Below the pieces are notes generated by a model. That model was not told the origin of the DNA and made no database searches. It worked only from the letters and a program-made list of their open reading frames with translations. Shown piece by piece: positions 46,262-57,192 of a DNA stretch of 64,000 nucleotides; position 1 is the stretch's first letter; each line of letters opens with the position of its first letter. The position numbers were made by a program, and so were the translations under genes. The stretch is from CAVVFX01 sp963777595 (lineage in GTDB: Bacteria > Acidobacteriota > Terriglobia > Bryobacterales > Bryobacteraceae). The stretch spans positions 1 through 64,000 of the forward strand of contig CAVZRE010000018.1 of assembly GCA_963777595.1 (NCBI GenBank). The letters run 5' to 3'.

Positions 46262-47281
46262 ATGCACATCCCAGGTTTCGAAGCCGGTGTGGCGCTCGCG
46301 ATCATCTCCGGCATTTGCAATGGCCTGTTCACCACGCCGATGAAGATGCAGCCTCGCTGGAAATGGGAGAACTTGTGGCTGGTATTCATCGTTGTCGCCT
46401 GTCTCGCGATGCCCGTGGTCATCGTAACCACGACCGTTCCCCGATGGACACAATTGCTTAGCGCGTCGCCATCCGTAGCTTTGGCCTCGGCGCTCGCCTT
46501 CGGATTCGCGTGGGGCTTCGGCGCTATCTCGTTCGGCCAAAGTGTAGACTCGCTGGGCGTGTCGATCGCCAACACCCTGGTAATCGGGCTCAGTTCGGCG
46601 CTGGGTTCGCTTGTGCCATTGATCCTCGGCGGACAGGTGAATAGCGGCCCGAAGCTGTTGACATTGTTTACGGGCATCGCGGCGTTTCTCGTAGGCGTCG
46701 TGCTGTGCGGCCAGGCGGGAATCTTCCGCGACAGCAACGCTGCCGGCGCGGAGAAGAAGAAGCCCGCACTCCGAGGCTATCTGTTTGCGATTGCGGCGGG
46801 CATCATGTCGGCAATCTTCAATATTGGGTTCACGCTGGCTCGTCCTATCGCCGCGACGGGAGTCTCCCTCGGTCTTTCCGACTTCGCCGCGACCAACTGC
46901 ATCTGGCTGCTGATGCTCGGCGCTGGTTCCATTCCAAATATTGCCTATTGCGTCTATCTCATGATGCGCAACCGGACCTCAGGCTTACTCGTTCAGCCGG
47001 GCGCGGCGCGCGGCTGGATCTCCGGACTCATCATGGGCCTGCTCTGGGGCGGCAGCATCTTCTTATACGGAGCAGCCGTGCCAAGGCTTGGCGATATCGG
47101 ACCGTCCATCGGCTGGCCGCTTAGCCTGGCTGCCGGACTCCTGGTCGCTAACGGGATGGGCCTCCTGCTCGGTGAATGGCGGAATGCCGGCACGGGCGCC
47201 GTTAACCGCATGCGCTGGGGCCTGGCCACGCTTCTCGTCGCAATTGTGCTCTGCTCTATGTCCGCGGGGATGACCGCATGA
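46262..47281 (+). CDS. RhaT-family sugar/proton symporter, probably for an amino sugar
   Basis: A 339-residue protein with ten hydrophobic segments. It starts MHIPGFEAGVALAIISGICN and has GLFTTPMKMQPRWKWENLWL, the conserved first loop of RhaT (L-rhamnose-proton symporter). Its stop overlaps the start of the NanE-kinase fusion by ATGA, so the two are coupled. I therefore infer that it carries N-acetylmannosamine or sialic acid rather than rhamnose; no rhamnose catabolic gene is in view. Inner membrane. Confidence 0.75.
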   Translation: MHIPGFEAGVALAIISGICNGLFTTPMKMQPRWKWENLWLVFIVVACLAMPVVIVTTTVPRWTQLLSASPSVALASALAFGFAWGFGAISFGQSVDSLGVSIANTLVIGLSSALGSLVPLILGGQVNSGPKLLTLFTGIAAFLVGVVLCGQAGIFRDSNAAGAEKKKPALRGYLFAIAAGIMSAIFNIGFTLARPIAATGVSLGLSDFAATNCIWLLMLGAGSIPNIAYCVYLMMRNRTSGLLVQPGAARGWISGLIMGLLWGGSIFLYGAAVPRLGDIGPSIGWPLSLAAGLLVANGMGLLLGEWRNAGTGAVNRMRWGLATLLVAIVLCSMSAGMTA

Positions 47282-48855
47282 TCATTCAAGGTAAGCTCAT
47301 CGTTTCGTGTCAGGCCGATCCGGAGGATGCTTTTTACGGCCGGATGGACCTCTTCGCACAAGCGGCGGCCGCGGCTGGGGCGGCGGGAATTCGCGCCAAT
47401 GGTCCTGCCGATATCCGGGACATTCACGCGGCGGTGCCGCTGCCCATCATCGGCATTCAGAAGCGGGTGCAGCCCGACGGCAAGGTCCTGATTACGCCCT
47501 CTTTTGAAGATGCGCAGGCATTGGTCGAGGCCGGTGCGTCCATGATTGCGCTCGATTGCACACGCCGCGGGCAAGCCTCCGGCGCTCTCCATCGCTTGCA
47601 CCGGATCAAAGCCGAACTGCGCGTCCCGGTGCTGGCCGATATTGCGACGCTTGTCGAAGCGCAAGAGGCTGCTGACGCCGGCGCTGATTTCGTCCTTTCG
47701 ACGATGCGCGGCTATACCGACGACACAGCTCACCTCCAAAGTTTCGATCCGCAATTTATCGCGCAACTCGTGTCCGCGATTCGCGTCCCCGTCATCGCGG
47801 AAGGGCACATCGACTCGCCTCAACTCGCCCGCCAGGCCCTCCGCGCCGGCGCCTTCGCCGTGGTGGTCGGATCGGCGATCACGCGGCCGCAGCTTGTCAC
47901 GCAAGGCTTCGCGCAAGCGGCCGACGAGGAGTTCGCCAAGCGGAGCGGCCAGATCGTCATCCTTGGCATCGACATGGGAGGCACCAATACCAAGTTCGGC
48001 CTGGTGCGAAGCGATGGCAAGTTATTGTGGCAGGAGACGGTTCCAACCCCGGCGATGGCAGGCCGCGCAGTCCTGCTCGACCATCTTTGCAAGGTTGCGC
48101 GAACGGGGCTCGCCCACGCGCGCGAGTCCTTTCAGGAACCCGCTGGAATCGGTGTCGCGACTGCCGGTTGGGTGAATCCTCATACTGGACAGGTCGTGTA
48201 CGCGACGGAAACGCTGCCGGGATGGACCGGCGCCGAAATTGGCCGCGTCATCCGCGAGGCTACCGGGCTGAAGGTCTTCGTCGAGAATGACGCCAATGCA
48301 CTGTCTGCCGGCGAAGCGGAGTTCGGAGCCGGGCGCGGCTTGACGGACTTTGTCGCGATCACGCTCGGCACCGGCGTCGGTGGCGGTTGTTATACCGGCG
48401 GACGCCTGAATCGAGGCAGCCATTACTTCGCCAACGCCCTCGGCCACATCTCCATCGATCCGCGCGGCCTGTTGTGTAATTGCGGGCAGCGCGGCTGCCT
48501 GGAAATGTACTCGAATACAGCCGCGCTGCTGCGCTACGGAGGAGGCCAATATCATTCCGCGGAAGAACTGATCCAGGCTGCCAATCATGACGAACCGGTA
48601 GCGGTTTCGGCCGTTCACGAACTGGCGGACCATTTGGCTGCCGGCTGCGCGATTCTGATCCACCTCCTCGACCCGCAGGCATTGATCGTCGCCGGAGGGC
48701 TGGTGCAGAACAACTCGAGGCTGGTCGCGAGCCTGCAGGAAAAGCTATCGGAATTGGTGACTGTGTGGAAACATCGGCAGCTTCGCGTGCTGGCTTCCGA
48801 TCTGGGATATCACGCCGGCGTGCTCGGTGCGGCGGCCATCGCACTGGCCTCCTGA
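47278..48855 (+). CDS. Fusion of ManNAc-6-phosphate 2-epimerase (NanE) and ROK-family ManNAc kinase (NanK)
   Basis: A 525-residue fusion. Residues 1-225 are a NanE TIM barrel: LIVSCQADPEDAFYGRMDLF, GAAGIRANGPADIRDI, ASMIALDCTRRGQ with the catalytic region, and VIAEGHIDSPQLARQA. Residues 228-525 are a ROK kinase: ILGIDMGGTNTKFGLV (ATP), FVENDANALSAGEAEFGAG, ITLGTGVGGGCYTGG, and the zinc motif GHISIDPRGLLCNCGQRGCL with its following Glu. It would convert ManNAc to ManNAc-6-P and then GlcNAc-6-P in one polypeptide. It converges tail-to-tail with an FAD oxidoreductase, two bases apart. Confidence 0.9.
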   Translation: MIIQGKLIVSCQADPEDAFYGRMDLFAQAAAAAGAAGIRANGPADIRDIHAAVPLPIIGIQKRVQPDGKVLITPSFEDAQALVEAGASMIALDCTRRGQASGALHRLHRIKAELRVPVLADIATLVEAQEAADAGADFVLSTMRGYTDDTAHLQSFDPQFIAQLVSAIRVPVIAEGHIDSPQLARQALRAGAFAVVVGSAITRPQLVTQGFAQAADEEFAKRSGQIVILGIDMGGTNTKFGLVRSDGKLLWQETVPTPAMAGRAVLLDHLCKVARTGLAHARESFQEPAGIGVATAGWVNPHTGQVVYATETLPGWTGAEIGRVIREATGLKVFVENDANALSAGEAEFGAGRGLTDFVAITLGTGVGGGCYTGGRLNRGSHYFANALGHISIDPRGLLCNCGQRGCLEMYSNTAALLRYGGGQYHSAEELIQAANHDEPVAVSAVHELADHLAAGCAILIHLLDPQALIVAGGLVQNNSRLVASLQEKLSELVTVWKHRQLRVLASDLGYHAGVLGAAAIALAS

Positions 48856-48856
48856 C

Positions 48857-50560
48857 TCACCGTTTCCTTCGATCTACCTTGTGCAGGACTTGTCCCTGGG
48901 ATCGCAGTTTCGATTCGAACGCCGGCATGTCGATCTGCTGTACGGACCGTCCCGATCGCAACGCCATCACTGCCGCGACGCCCGCCGCGTGGCCCATGAT
49001 CATATAGACCGGCTCCATCCGGATGGTGCAGATCGCAACATGCGAGGCGGATATGCATACGGGTACCAGAAGGTTCCCGCACTGATCGGCTTTGGGAGTC
49101 AGGCTGCGGTACGAGATCTCGTAAGGATTTTTGTCGAGCCTGATCGATTCATCGAGATGCCCTTCGATGCGCACAAAGCCTTGCGGGTTCTCGAACCTTC
49201 TCACCCAGTGAGAGTCCAGCACAAACGAACCCATGCCGACTGAGTCGTCCTTGGTATTGTTGACCAGAATGTCATTCTCGGTCATCACATACTGGCCGAT
49301 CATTCGCCGGCTCTCGCGCATATAGATTTCGGTCGGCCAGAGCTTGTTATCAGTGAACTCATCGTTGGCAAGTCCCCAACTGTTCACGTCGTCCTGCACC
49401 GCCTTCGGAACTCTTGGATCATGCGAGAGAAACCAAAGAAAGCCTTTCTCGTAATCTTCGTGGTCCTGCAGAATACGATCGCGCTCGGCATAGGACTTGT
49501 CCGGATAACCTACGTTGCCATTGACGTAATCGATTGAAAAGGGTCCGCTGGCATTCAAGTCAAACTTGCCTCCGGGAATCGGAGCGAGATGAACCAAACG
49601 ATCGAAGGCAATTTTAGGATGCTCCCGGATATAACGCAGGAGCAGCTCATAGCGTATGGGATCGTAGTGAACCGGCTTGGGCCACGCAGCCCTCAGTTCG
49701 GGGCGCTGCGTCGCGATCAGGCGGTAACAATAGGCCTGCATGCGCCGGTCGGCAATGCCCGTTTCGCCAAGCGGGGCGGGATCGATCCCCCACAACAGTT
49801 TGCCTCCGGAATCGCGAGCCGGAATGTCGGCGCCGAACTGCCCGTGATGCATATAGACGTTGGTTGGAGTTCCGTACTCCTCTTCGCTGTAGTTCTTGAT
49901 GAAGTGCGGTTCGCGCACTCCGGCAAGTTTCTCGCCATACTGGCCGCGGCTCTCGCGTCCGTAGAAGTTGGAGACGCCGGTACGTGCCATTAAGTCGCCT
50001 TCATAGCTGGCATCGATGAACACCTTGCCGGACAAGACCGAGCCGTCCTCCAACCTGATAGCCGTAATGGCTGTCCCTTGCTTGATCACTTTGTCGATCC
50101 GCCGCCCGCGAATGACTTTGAATCCGGCTTCGCGTATCCAGGCTTCAAAAACGCTTCGCGCGACTTTGGGTTCAAGAGTCCAACGCTCTGGTTTCGGCAA
50201 GGGCATGTCCGTGCCGCGAAAATGCAGGACCGGCGTAATCTCGACTTCCCGTAGCTCCTGGGCCGCGACGCGATCGAAGAACTCGGCTGCGATGCCGCCG
50301 ACTAGATCGGGAGTGCTGGTGTCAGTAATTGCGATACCGCCGGTCACCATGCCGCCGATGAATCTGGTCGGTTCGACAACAATCGCCCGGGCGCCTTCGC
50401 GAACCACCGCTCTAGCGGCTGCAAGTCCACTGGGCGTGCCCCCGTAGATCACGACGTCTGTCGTGAGCGGATCAGCGGCGGCGAGAGAGCACGGAGCCCA
50501 GAGCGCGCACGCCATGCATACGATTAGCTCACTTCCTCGAATGTTTCTCGTTATATCCAA
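48857..50560 (-). CDS. Secreted FAD-dependent oxidoreductase (FAD_oxidored type)
   Basis: A 567-residue protein. A TTG start at 50560 is chosen because AGGAG lies seven bases upstream and the following VCMACALWAPCSLAAADP is a Sec signal. TTDVVIYGGTPSGLAAARAV binds FAD, and VVEPTRFIGGMVTGGIAITD and FIDASYEGDLMARTGVSNFY are family blocks. PVCISASHVAICTIRMEPVY and MGHAAGVAAVMAL end the FAD domain. It is closely related to the protein at 51455-53353. Its role beside sialic-acid genes is unknown; oxidation of a glycan-derived sugar is a guess. Confidence 0.8.
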   Translation of the reverse strand: MDITRNIRGSELIVCMACALWAPCSLAAADPLTTDVVIYGGTPSGLAAARAVVREGARAIVVEPTRFIGGMVTGGIAITDTSTPDLVGGIAAEFFDRVAAQELREVEITPVLHFRGTDMPLPKPERWTLEPKVARSVFEAWIREAGFKVIRGRRIDKVIKQGTAITAIRLEDGSVLSGKVFIDASYEGDLMARTGVSNFYGRESRGQYGEKLAGVREPHFIKNYSEEEYGTPTNVYMHHGQFGADIPARDSGGKLLWGIDPAPLGETGIADRRMQAYCYRLIATQRPELRAAWPKPVHYDPIRYELLLRYIREHPKIAFDRLVHLAPIPGGKFDLNASGPFSIDYVNGNVGYPDKSYAERDRILQDHEDYEKGFLWFLSHDPRVPKAVQDDVNSWGLANDEFTDNKLWPTEIYMRESRRMIGQYVMTENDILVNNTKDDSVGMGSFVLDSHWVRRFENPQGFVRIEGHLDESIRLDKNPYEISYRSLTPKADQCGNLLVPVCISASHVAICTIRMEPVYMIMGHAAGVAAVMALRSGRSVQQIDMPAFESKLRSQGQVLHKVDRRKR

Positions 50561-50650
50561 TGGCCGGCTCCTCCGATCAGGTGAAAGCTTATCATCTTGA
50601 CGGCGCCTCAATCCTACGGCCGTGAAGAGTTGTCAGCCGAAACGCTTTGC

Positions 50651-51400
50651 TCATCCTCCAACGCGTGGACCGGCGAGCGATTCCAGAAAGCCAAACGCTT
50701 TCGCAATGGCCAGGTCTCCCGTGTCGCCCAAGAAAGGTTCATAGGAACTCGTTGAACCTTTATAGAAAGCCGCGCGAATCTGTCCCGGGTCCTTGCTGCG
50801 CAACGCCTCAATCAAGGGACTGTGCTCGGCCACTACCGCGGTCAGTCGCTGTAACCCCTGGCTCCGCAGCATCGCGGCAAATGCAAAAAGTGGCACCGTC
50901 ACCAGTTCCAGCAACCGGCACAAGGTATCGTTACCGGAATGAAGCCAGACATGACGATGGAACTCCAAGTCGGCTTGCGCGGCTTCGTAATAGTTATTCA
51001 GTTCCACCGCGACGCGAAGAACTTCCAACCTACGTTCCAGTTCTTCGAGATCAGCGTCGGTCATCCGCTCCGCCGCCGCCTGGGCGGCAAAGCATTCCAA
51101 AACGGCCCGCACCGAGACTCTCTCCCGGACATCTTTCGGAGAGAGCCTCGTGACCGTCGTCCCGAGGTTGTGCTTCCGGGTGACCAAACCGGCGTGCTCC
51201 AAACGTTGTAGGGCCTCACGAATGGTTGCCTGGCTGACCTTTAGTTCTTTTGCCAGCGCCAGTTCGCGGAGAGCCGTACCGGGCATCCGCGACCCGTTCA
51301 TGATCTCCTCACGCAATTGCGTCACCACGGCGGAGGCCCGGGACGACCTGTCCTTTACTCGCGATGTATCAGGCAAATCGGTCAAGGCAAAGATTAGCAC
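50651..51400 (-). CDS. GntR-family regulator, FadR subfamily (NanR-like candidate)
   Basis: A 249-residue protein. The N-terminal winged helix has GTALRELALAKELKVSQATI with REALQRLEHAGLV (about 42-74) and the wing RKHNLGTTVTRLS. The C-terminal FCD domain has RAVLECFAAQAAAERMT and metal-ligand-type residues in DLEFHRHVWLHSGND and AVVAEHSPLIEAL. NanR of E. coli belongs to this subfamily, so this is the best candidate for control of the sialic-acid operon and its palindrome. It sits between two FAD oxidoreductases and runs in the same direction as them. Confidence 0.88.
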   Translation of the reverse strand: MLIFALTDLPDTSRVKDRSSRASAVVTQLREEIMNGSRMPGTALRELALAKELKVSQATIREALQRLEHAGLVTRKHNLGTTVTRLSPKDVRERVSVRAVLECFAAQAAAERMTDADLEELERRLEVLRVAVELNNYYEAAQADLEFHRHVWLHSGNDTLCRLLELVTVPLFAFAAMLRSQGLQRLTAVVAEHSPLIEALRSKDPGQIRAAFYKGSTSSYEPFLGDTGDLAIAKAFGFLESLAGPRVGG

Positions 51401-51454
51401 ACAGGGGACATTTGCCAGTTCGCAGGAGCACCAAACGGTTGACGTGCCGGTGGG

Positions 51455-53353
51455 TCAACCCGGCCGCAGGGCTTGGTAGAGAGCGGTGGCGAACTGCGTC
51501 AGGTCGAGTGCCGGACTGCCGGACAATGCGGCGTCGCGCCCAGCCTGCTTCAGCCATCCCTGGAGGTCCGATGCGAGCAGCGGTGCGCCCGGATTATCTT
51601 GCGGAGCGGGCCAGCTTTGGCCTTGCCATTTCAGGATGCGCGTAAGCCGCTCAGCCGCGTCCCCGCGCGTTAACTTCGTATCTTTAGCGGCCTTGTAGCC
51701 TCTGTTAAGGCCTCGCGCGCCGAGCCATTGGAAAGCGGCGAACGCTGGATCCGCAAACGGCAGATCCTCATAGAAGGTGATCACTCCGCGCCGCTCCACA
51801 AGCAGAACCTGCAATTCGGGAACGGGCACGCGCCGAACCTCCACGCCATGCCGGATCCCAAGATGCGCCGCAATCCCACAGACCTCGCCCAGCGCCATAA
51901 ATACCGGTTCCATGCGAAGTGCGTTGTAGGCCACATGGCTGCAAGAGCATGCCACCGGAACCAGCAGCCCGTCGATTTTGCGCGGGACTAACACTCCATA
52001 GGGAACTTGAAACGGCTCGTGGTTGACGAAATAGTAACCCTCTCTGACGCCCGGATGGGCGGGGTCATAGCGATGATGTCCGTGGGGGTCGAAGGCCCAC
52101 TCGATGACCGCGATGCTGGAGGGTTGAACGCGCGTGCGCTGCAGTTCAACGTCGAGGTCCGCATCGTGCTCGGTCAGAATATAATCGCCCAGAATTCGCC
52201 TGCCCTGGCGGACGTAAACCTGGCGAGGCACATGGCCGTTGTTGGGCCACTCATCGCGGTGCCAGCCGTATTGCGAGGCGTCCGCGCGTATCGACTCGGG
52301 AACGTCGGGGTCGTTCTGCAGCAGCCAGATCATTCCCACGTTATGACTTAGGTAACGTTGATAGATCTCGCGGCGGCGCGCCGAAGTTCCGGTGGGCCAG
52401 TCCCAGCACTCTTCCGCCAGGTCCAGCGATTCCTTGGGGTAGTCCTTGCCGGTAATGATGTTATTGCTGTTCAGCTCGAACCGGCCATTCGGCATCGGGT
52501 ACACCTGGATGGCTTCGCTGAATTTGGTCAGCTGGCCCGACCGAATGTCTTCCAGGAGAAAGTGGTAATCATCGCGGTTGTACGCGGCAGGCTTCTCGAT
52601 GCGAATGCGTTTGACCGGGTCGTTGGTGACGTGGAAGCGGAAGCAGAATGCCTGGGTAGCGTTGTCGGCTTCACCCGTGGTCCCAGGGAGAATCTCATTG
52701 CCGCGGAACTTCATATAGATGAGGCCGGCGTGAGGTTCGCCATACTCGGCGCGTCCTTCGCGGCCGGTGTGGAACGGTGCGCCCGCCATCGCTGCGAGAT
52801 CGCCCTCATACGTTGCATCGATGAAGACGCTTCCTTGAATTTCGACCTCGCTTCCCGGGTGAGCGCGGTCTTCGAGTACGATCGCCGATAGCCGGTTGCG
52901 TGTGACGAGGGCGCGCTTGAGCTCATTGCGGAGAAGCAGACGGATACGCGGCTGTTCGCCGTTGATCATCTCGTGGAAGATGCGCTCGGCCGCATTGGCT
53001 TCATACCAGTAGCCGTCGTGGCAGAGTTTGACATTCGGCCGGGCAGCGTTGCCGTCGTCCATCTGCTCGTAATAGTGGACGACACGGCGAGTGAATTCGT
53101 AGAAGAAGCCACCCACCGCCTGACGCTTACCGATGTCGGCGTTGGTGAGCCCGTTCGAAACGATGCCGCCGATGTGGTCCTCGTATTCGCACAGGATTAC
53201 CGAGTGTCCCAAGCGCGCCGCCACGACGGCCGCAGCGATTCCTCCCGGAGTTGCCCCGTAGATGACGACTGAGGCTTTCTCGCGGGCGACAGCAGGATGC
53301 AGCGCCATACCGGCCGCGGCCGTCTGGATTAAGGCTCGTCTCGTGAGGGTCAT
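51455..53353 (-). CDS. Tat-exported FAD-dependent oxidoreductase
   Basis: A 632-residue protein starting MTLTRRALIQTAAAGMALHP, a Tat signal, which is why this Met is preferred over one 15 codons upstream. VVIYGATPGGIAAAVVAARL binds FAD; CEYEDHIGGIVSNGLTNADI and FIDATYEGDLAAMAGAPFHT are shared with the neighbouring paralogue. PVACSCSHVAYNALRMEPVF and ALGEVCGIAAHLGI close the FAD domain. The last 100 residues (DPAFAAFQWLGARGLNRGYK with KLTRGDAAERLTRIL) resemble an S-layer-like repeat, as in the protein at 43054. Substrate unknown. Confidence 0.82.
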   Translation of the reverse strand: MTLTRRALIQTAAAGMALHPAVAREKASVVIYGATPGGIAAAVVAARLGHSVILCEYEDHIGGIVSNGLTNADIGKRQAVGGFFYEFTRRVVHYYEQMDDGNAARPNVKLCHDGYWYEANAAERIFHEMINGEQPRIRLLLRNELKRALVTRNRLSAIVLEDRAHPGSEVEIQGSVFIDATYEGDLAAMAGAPFHTGREGRAEYGEPHAGLIYMKFRGNEILPGTTGEADNATQAFCFRFHVTNDPVKRIRIEKPAAYNRDDYHFLLEDIRSGQLTKFSEAIQVYPMPNGRFELNSNNIITGKDYPKESLDLAEECWDWPTGTSARRREIYQRYLSHNVGMIWLLQNDPDVPESIRADASQYGWHRDEWPNNGHVPRQVYVRQGRRILGDYILTEHDADLDVELQRTRVQPSSIAVIEWAFDPHGHHRYDPAHPGVREGYYFVNHEPFQVPYGVLVPRKIDGLLVPVACSCSHVAYNALRMEPVFMALGEVCGIAAHLGIRHGVEVRRVPVPELQVLLVERRGVITFYEDLPFADPAFAAFQWLGARGLNRGYKAAKDTKLTRGDAAERLTRILKWQGQSWPAPQDNPGAPLLASDLQGWLKQAGRDAALSGSPALDLTQFATALYQALRPG

Positions 53354-53441
53354 ACCTGAGGATAATGGCTGGAAAGCGTCTTCTGCGCAGCCGGGCAAAC
53401 CGTTACAGCGCGATGGTCTGCCCAGCGGCGAACAGGCTCTA

Positions 53442-56400
53442 TCAGAATAAAATCTTCATCGCGAATTGAAGGTCGCGAGGATCGTTCGCCTGCGCCGTGA
53501 TCTGTCCGAACGAAGCGGACGTGACGCTGGTATTCGGCCCTGCGAACTGCGGAGTGTTGAAAAGGTTGAAACATTCAATACGCAATTGAGCCGTAATCTT
53601 CTTCTCGCCCACGGAGAAGGGAAAACTCTTGCTTAACACGGCGTCGACGTTGCGCGTCCAATCCGTTCGCACATCCGGCAAGACAGGACCTACGTTGCCG
53701 AATTGCTGGACGTACGCCTGAGCGACCGAGAACACGCTGGTGTTGAACCATTCGGATATGCTCGAATTACTGAGTTTCGCGCTGTGGCCATTGTTGATGG
53801 ACGGTCGGCCGATGCCGATCGGGAAGCCGCTCAACAAGGTTACGAAGGAATTGAAGTCCCAACCTCCCAGAACGGCGTTCGCGAAATGGTTGATTCCGGC
53901 GCCATGCAAACGGCCATGTCCGTAGGGAATGGAGAACACCCAACTCAGCCGGAAATTGTTGGGGGCATCGAACGCGGTAAGTCCACGTTCCTGGCTGAGG
54001 TCGTAAGCGTTGAGTGGCGTTCTCAGGTTGTTGATATTTTTGGATCGGGTGTAAACAGCGGAAAAGGTGAGGAGGGACGATAGCCGTTTGTCCAACTGGA
54101 TGCTGCCGGCCTGATAAGTAGAATCGCCCCACTCGCCGTAAAGTTGGCTGACACCGGTGTATTGCGGATAAGGCAGCAACGACTGCTGGCGAGAGATCTG
54201 TGGGCCCGAAAGCACGCCGCCCAAACCGAGACCGGCGAACGGATTCGCGACCAACTGATTCAACTGGCTGCCTAACGCAAGATACTGGACGGGAAGCTGG
54301 TCGAGATTGATGGAAACCGTCCCGCCTACCGATGAAGCATCCGTGGCCAGATGAGTTCCCTTGAGGCCCCAATAGTGGACGTCGAGTACCGTCCCTCCCG
54401 GCAGTTCACGCTGTACGCCGAAGTTCCAAAGCTGCGCATAGCCGATCGAATTCGTATAAACGGGTATGCTCCCCAGGCTCGCGCCCACATCGACGAGCGG
54501 ATTGCGGTCGTTCAGCAAGGGATAATTCCCGTCGGAAACGGATTGCTCAGCGTGTTAGCCGCGGTAAGCCCGTTATTCAAAGTGGCGACCATAGTGGTCA
54601 CCTGATTGGTTTCGAGCGCCCCGTAGCCGTTGGCGTAAACCGGCCGCGGAAGATAGTTGATGCCGTAGCCGCCGCGCACGACGGTTTTTCCCAGGTTATA
54701 AGCGAACCCTGCCCGCGGCCCGAATCCATAATTGTTCGGGAGCGTAGTGCTCGGGTTGCTGCCTCCGATCCAGTCCACTACACCTCTGAGGCCCGCCAGG
54801 CCGGGGTTGGAGGCGAGCGGCGACAGAGCCGTAGGATTGAAATCGGCAATGCGGTTATATTTCTCGGAGTCGCCGAGATTGAACTCCCAACGGAGTCCAA
54901 GGTTGAGCGTCAGTCGGCTGGTTAGCTTCCAGTCGTCCTGGACGTAGAGCCCGTAATACGAACCTTGGGTGGACATCGGAGACATCGTCTGGATCGATCC
55001 GCTGGTCGCGTAGCCCAGCAGGAAGCTTGCAAAATCGTAGCCGGCGGTCGCGCTGGCCTGCGTGGGATTGGGACCTTGCGTATACACGCGAGACATGTTG
55101 AAATTACCCGACGCGGCATTGTGCTGGTCCTCGTTGAAATGGAGCCACCGGGCATCCACGCCGAATTTCAGGCTGTGTTTGCCGCGTTGGTGGCTGACGC
55201 TCCCCTCCAGAGAGAAAACATTGCGAGGCTGAGTTTGCAGAGCGTCGCTGGGGGCTGCCTGATCGGTTCCAAGGACGTCCGACATAGTGTAGACCGGGAA
55301 GTATGGCAGAGCGACACTGGTGAGACTGGCGGGGAGTCCCAGCGAGGCTATGTTAAAGCCGTAAGTCGCACCTTTTTGAATCGCTTTGCCGCGCAGACCG
55401 GATAGATTCAGATCGGCTACCGTAGTCGCGGAGAAGACGTGATTCAGATCGACCACCTCCTGGGTAAAGGTGTCCCACACGGTACCCCCTCCCCCGATGG
55501 GATCGGGCATCGCTCCGGGAGTGAAGCGCGTGTCCCTTTCTTGTGAGAAGCGGTCAAACAGCCTGGTCTTATCCGTCAAGTTGACATCACTGCGGACATC
55601 ATATTTGTTGATGGATACGGTTTGTTCCGGAGCATAGATGTAGTTGTTGACGCCGGTCACGGGGTTGCCGGGGGCATTCGGTGCCGGATAGTATTTCGCT
55701 ACCGCGGCGGACACCGGATTGATTTCCGAAGCCGGGATGGTGTTGTTGGGAAACGGCGACCTTTGATACGTGCCGTTGGACAAACTGACGAGCGTGGAAG
55801 GATCGTAGACCGTGATCAACGAACCATTACTCGCGTGAGTCTGAGAAAAGTTGCCGGCTTCCTGGAGCGCGGTCGGAATGGTGCTGATCTGAGTGTTGGG
55901 GACGCCTTGACGCAAGCCTTCGAAGTCGCCGAAAAAGAACCATTTGTTTTTCTTGATCGGGCCGCCGGTATTGGCGCCGAATTGATGCCGGCTCCACGAG
56001 GGCAGGGCGAGATTGCTCTTGTTGTTGAAAAAATAGTTCGCGTCGGTAACGCTATGTCGCTCAAAGTCGTACAGAGCTCCGTGCAGAGCGTTGCTGCCGG
56101 ACTTGGTAACCATATTGACGGCCGCGCCGGAACTGCGGCCGAATTCGGCGCTATAGTTAGTGGCCTGAACCGAAAACTCCTGGACGGAATCGAGAGGAGG
56201 GTTCATGATGGCTTTGTTGAAGTCTCCCACCACGATGGGCGCGCCGTCGAGCATGATGTCCTGCGAGCCTGAACTGCCTCCACCGACGTAGAAATCGGAG
56301 TTGTACCAGACGCGCCCGAAGTCGGAGGTTCCTCCGCCGACGCCGAAATTCGATCCCATGATCGCGCCCGGGGTCAACGCGACTAATCCGAATGGATCAC

Positions 56401-56842
56401 GCACATTGAGCGGGAGCCCTTCGATGCTGCGAGTGGTCACCACCTGGCTCAGGCTTGCGCTTTCCGTGGCCAGCGCCGCGGCTTCACCGCTTACCGTGAC
56501 ATTCTGGCTCACCTCGCCGGGTTGCAACGTGACGTTGATCTCCAGGACTTGGCTCACCTGCAAAGTAATGGGACCCTGTTCAAATCGTTTGAAGCCGGTC
56601 ACCTGGCAACTTACCTGGTAGACGGCTGGCCGAAGATAAGGCAAATTGTAGTCGCCCGTCGCATTGCTCTTGGTCGTAACCACCGCGCCGGTCGCCAAAT
56701 CTTTGGCTGTGACCAGCGCTCCTGGAACGGCTGCCCCCGAGGCGTCGATTACCGTCCCGGTAACCTGCGCGGACTGAGCGTATAGAGTACCTGGCGTCAA
56801 CGTCGCTAGCAGCAACGCCATAATAGCGAAACCTGATCTCAT
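53442..56842 (-). pseudogene. Oar-like TonB-dependent receptor with one frame break
   Basis: Two frames make one receptor of about 1,130 residues. The first starts at ATG 56842 (MRSGFAIMALLLATLTPGTL, preceded by GAGG). It has the regulatory domain GTVIDASGAAVPGALVTAKD, the plug and most of the barrel, and ends prematurely after NPFPTGIIPC near 54512. The second continues LLNDRNPLVDVGASLGSIPV to the terminal FAMKILF at 53442. A missing base in a run of C (ATCCC-TTG) restores the frame. All parts look under normal coding constraint, so a sequence error is as likely as a recent mutation. Confidence 0.8.
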
Positions 56843-57192
56843 ATGATTTGACCTCACGATACCCCTGAATCAAGTGAATGAATGTACTTGTTGCAAATGA
56901 GTCTATTCCCGTCCCGACTCCCTGTCAATCGAACATTGTGATGAGAGTTGTAACCTGTCCCCTGGAACGGTTGAAAGCTATCCACTTCTATCACCGAGCC
57001 GTGGTCGGGACAAGTTTCACCATGTCTGTTACACTCCGTTACCTAGAGAGAACAAGCGCATCCGGCAGAAACTCGCCGGCGCGCAAGGGTGATGACGCGT
57101 ATCCCTAACCCCCTGAAAATAGGACGTAACGACAAGTTACATACGGCTTGAGACTACTCTTAACCCTGGCCATAGCGGCAAACTGACCTGTA
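56843..57192. promoter_or_regulatory. Divergent intergenic region with GTTAC repeats
   Basis: No gene is seen in this 350-base gap between the leftward receptor and the rightward DUF1549 operon. It holds GTTAC-actcc-GTTAC (57028-57042), a direct repeat with 10-bp period, and GTAAC-gacaa-GTTAC (57126-57140), an inverted arrangement of the same word. A similar direct repeat occurs at 62376-62390. These may be regulator sites for the operon. Confidence 0.4.
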
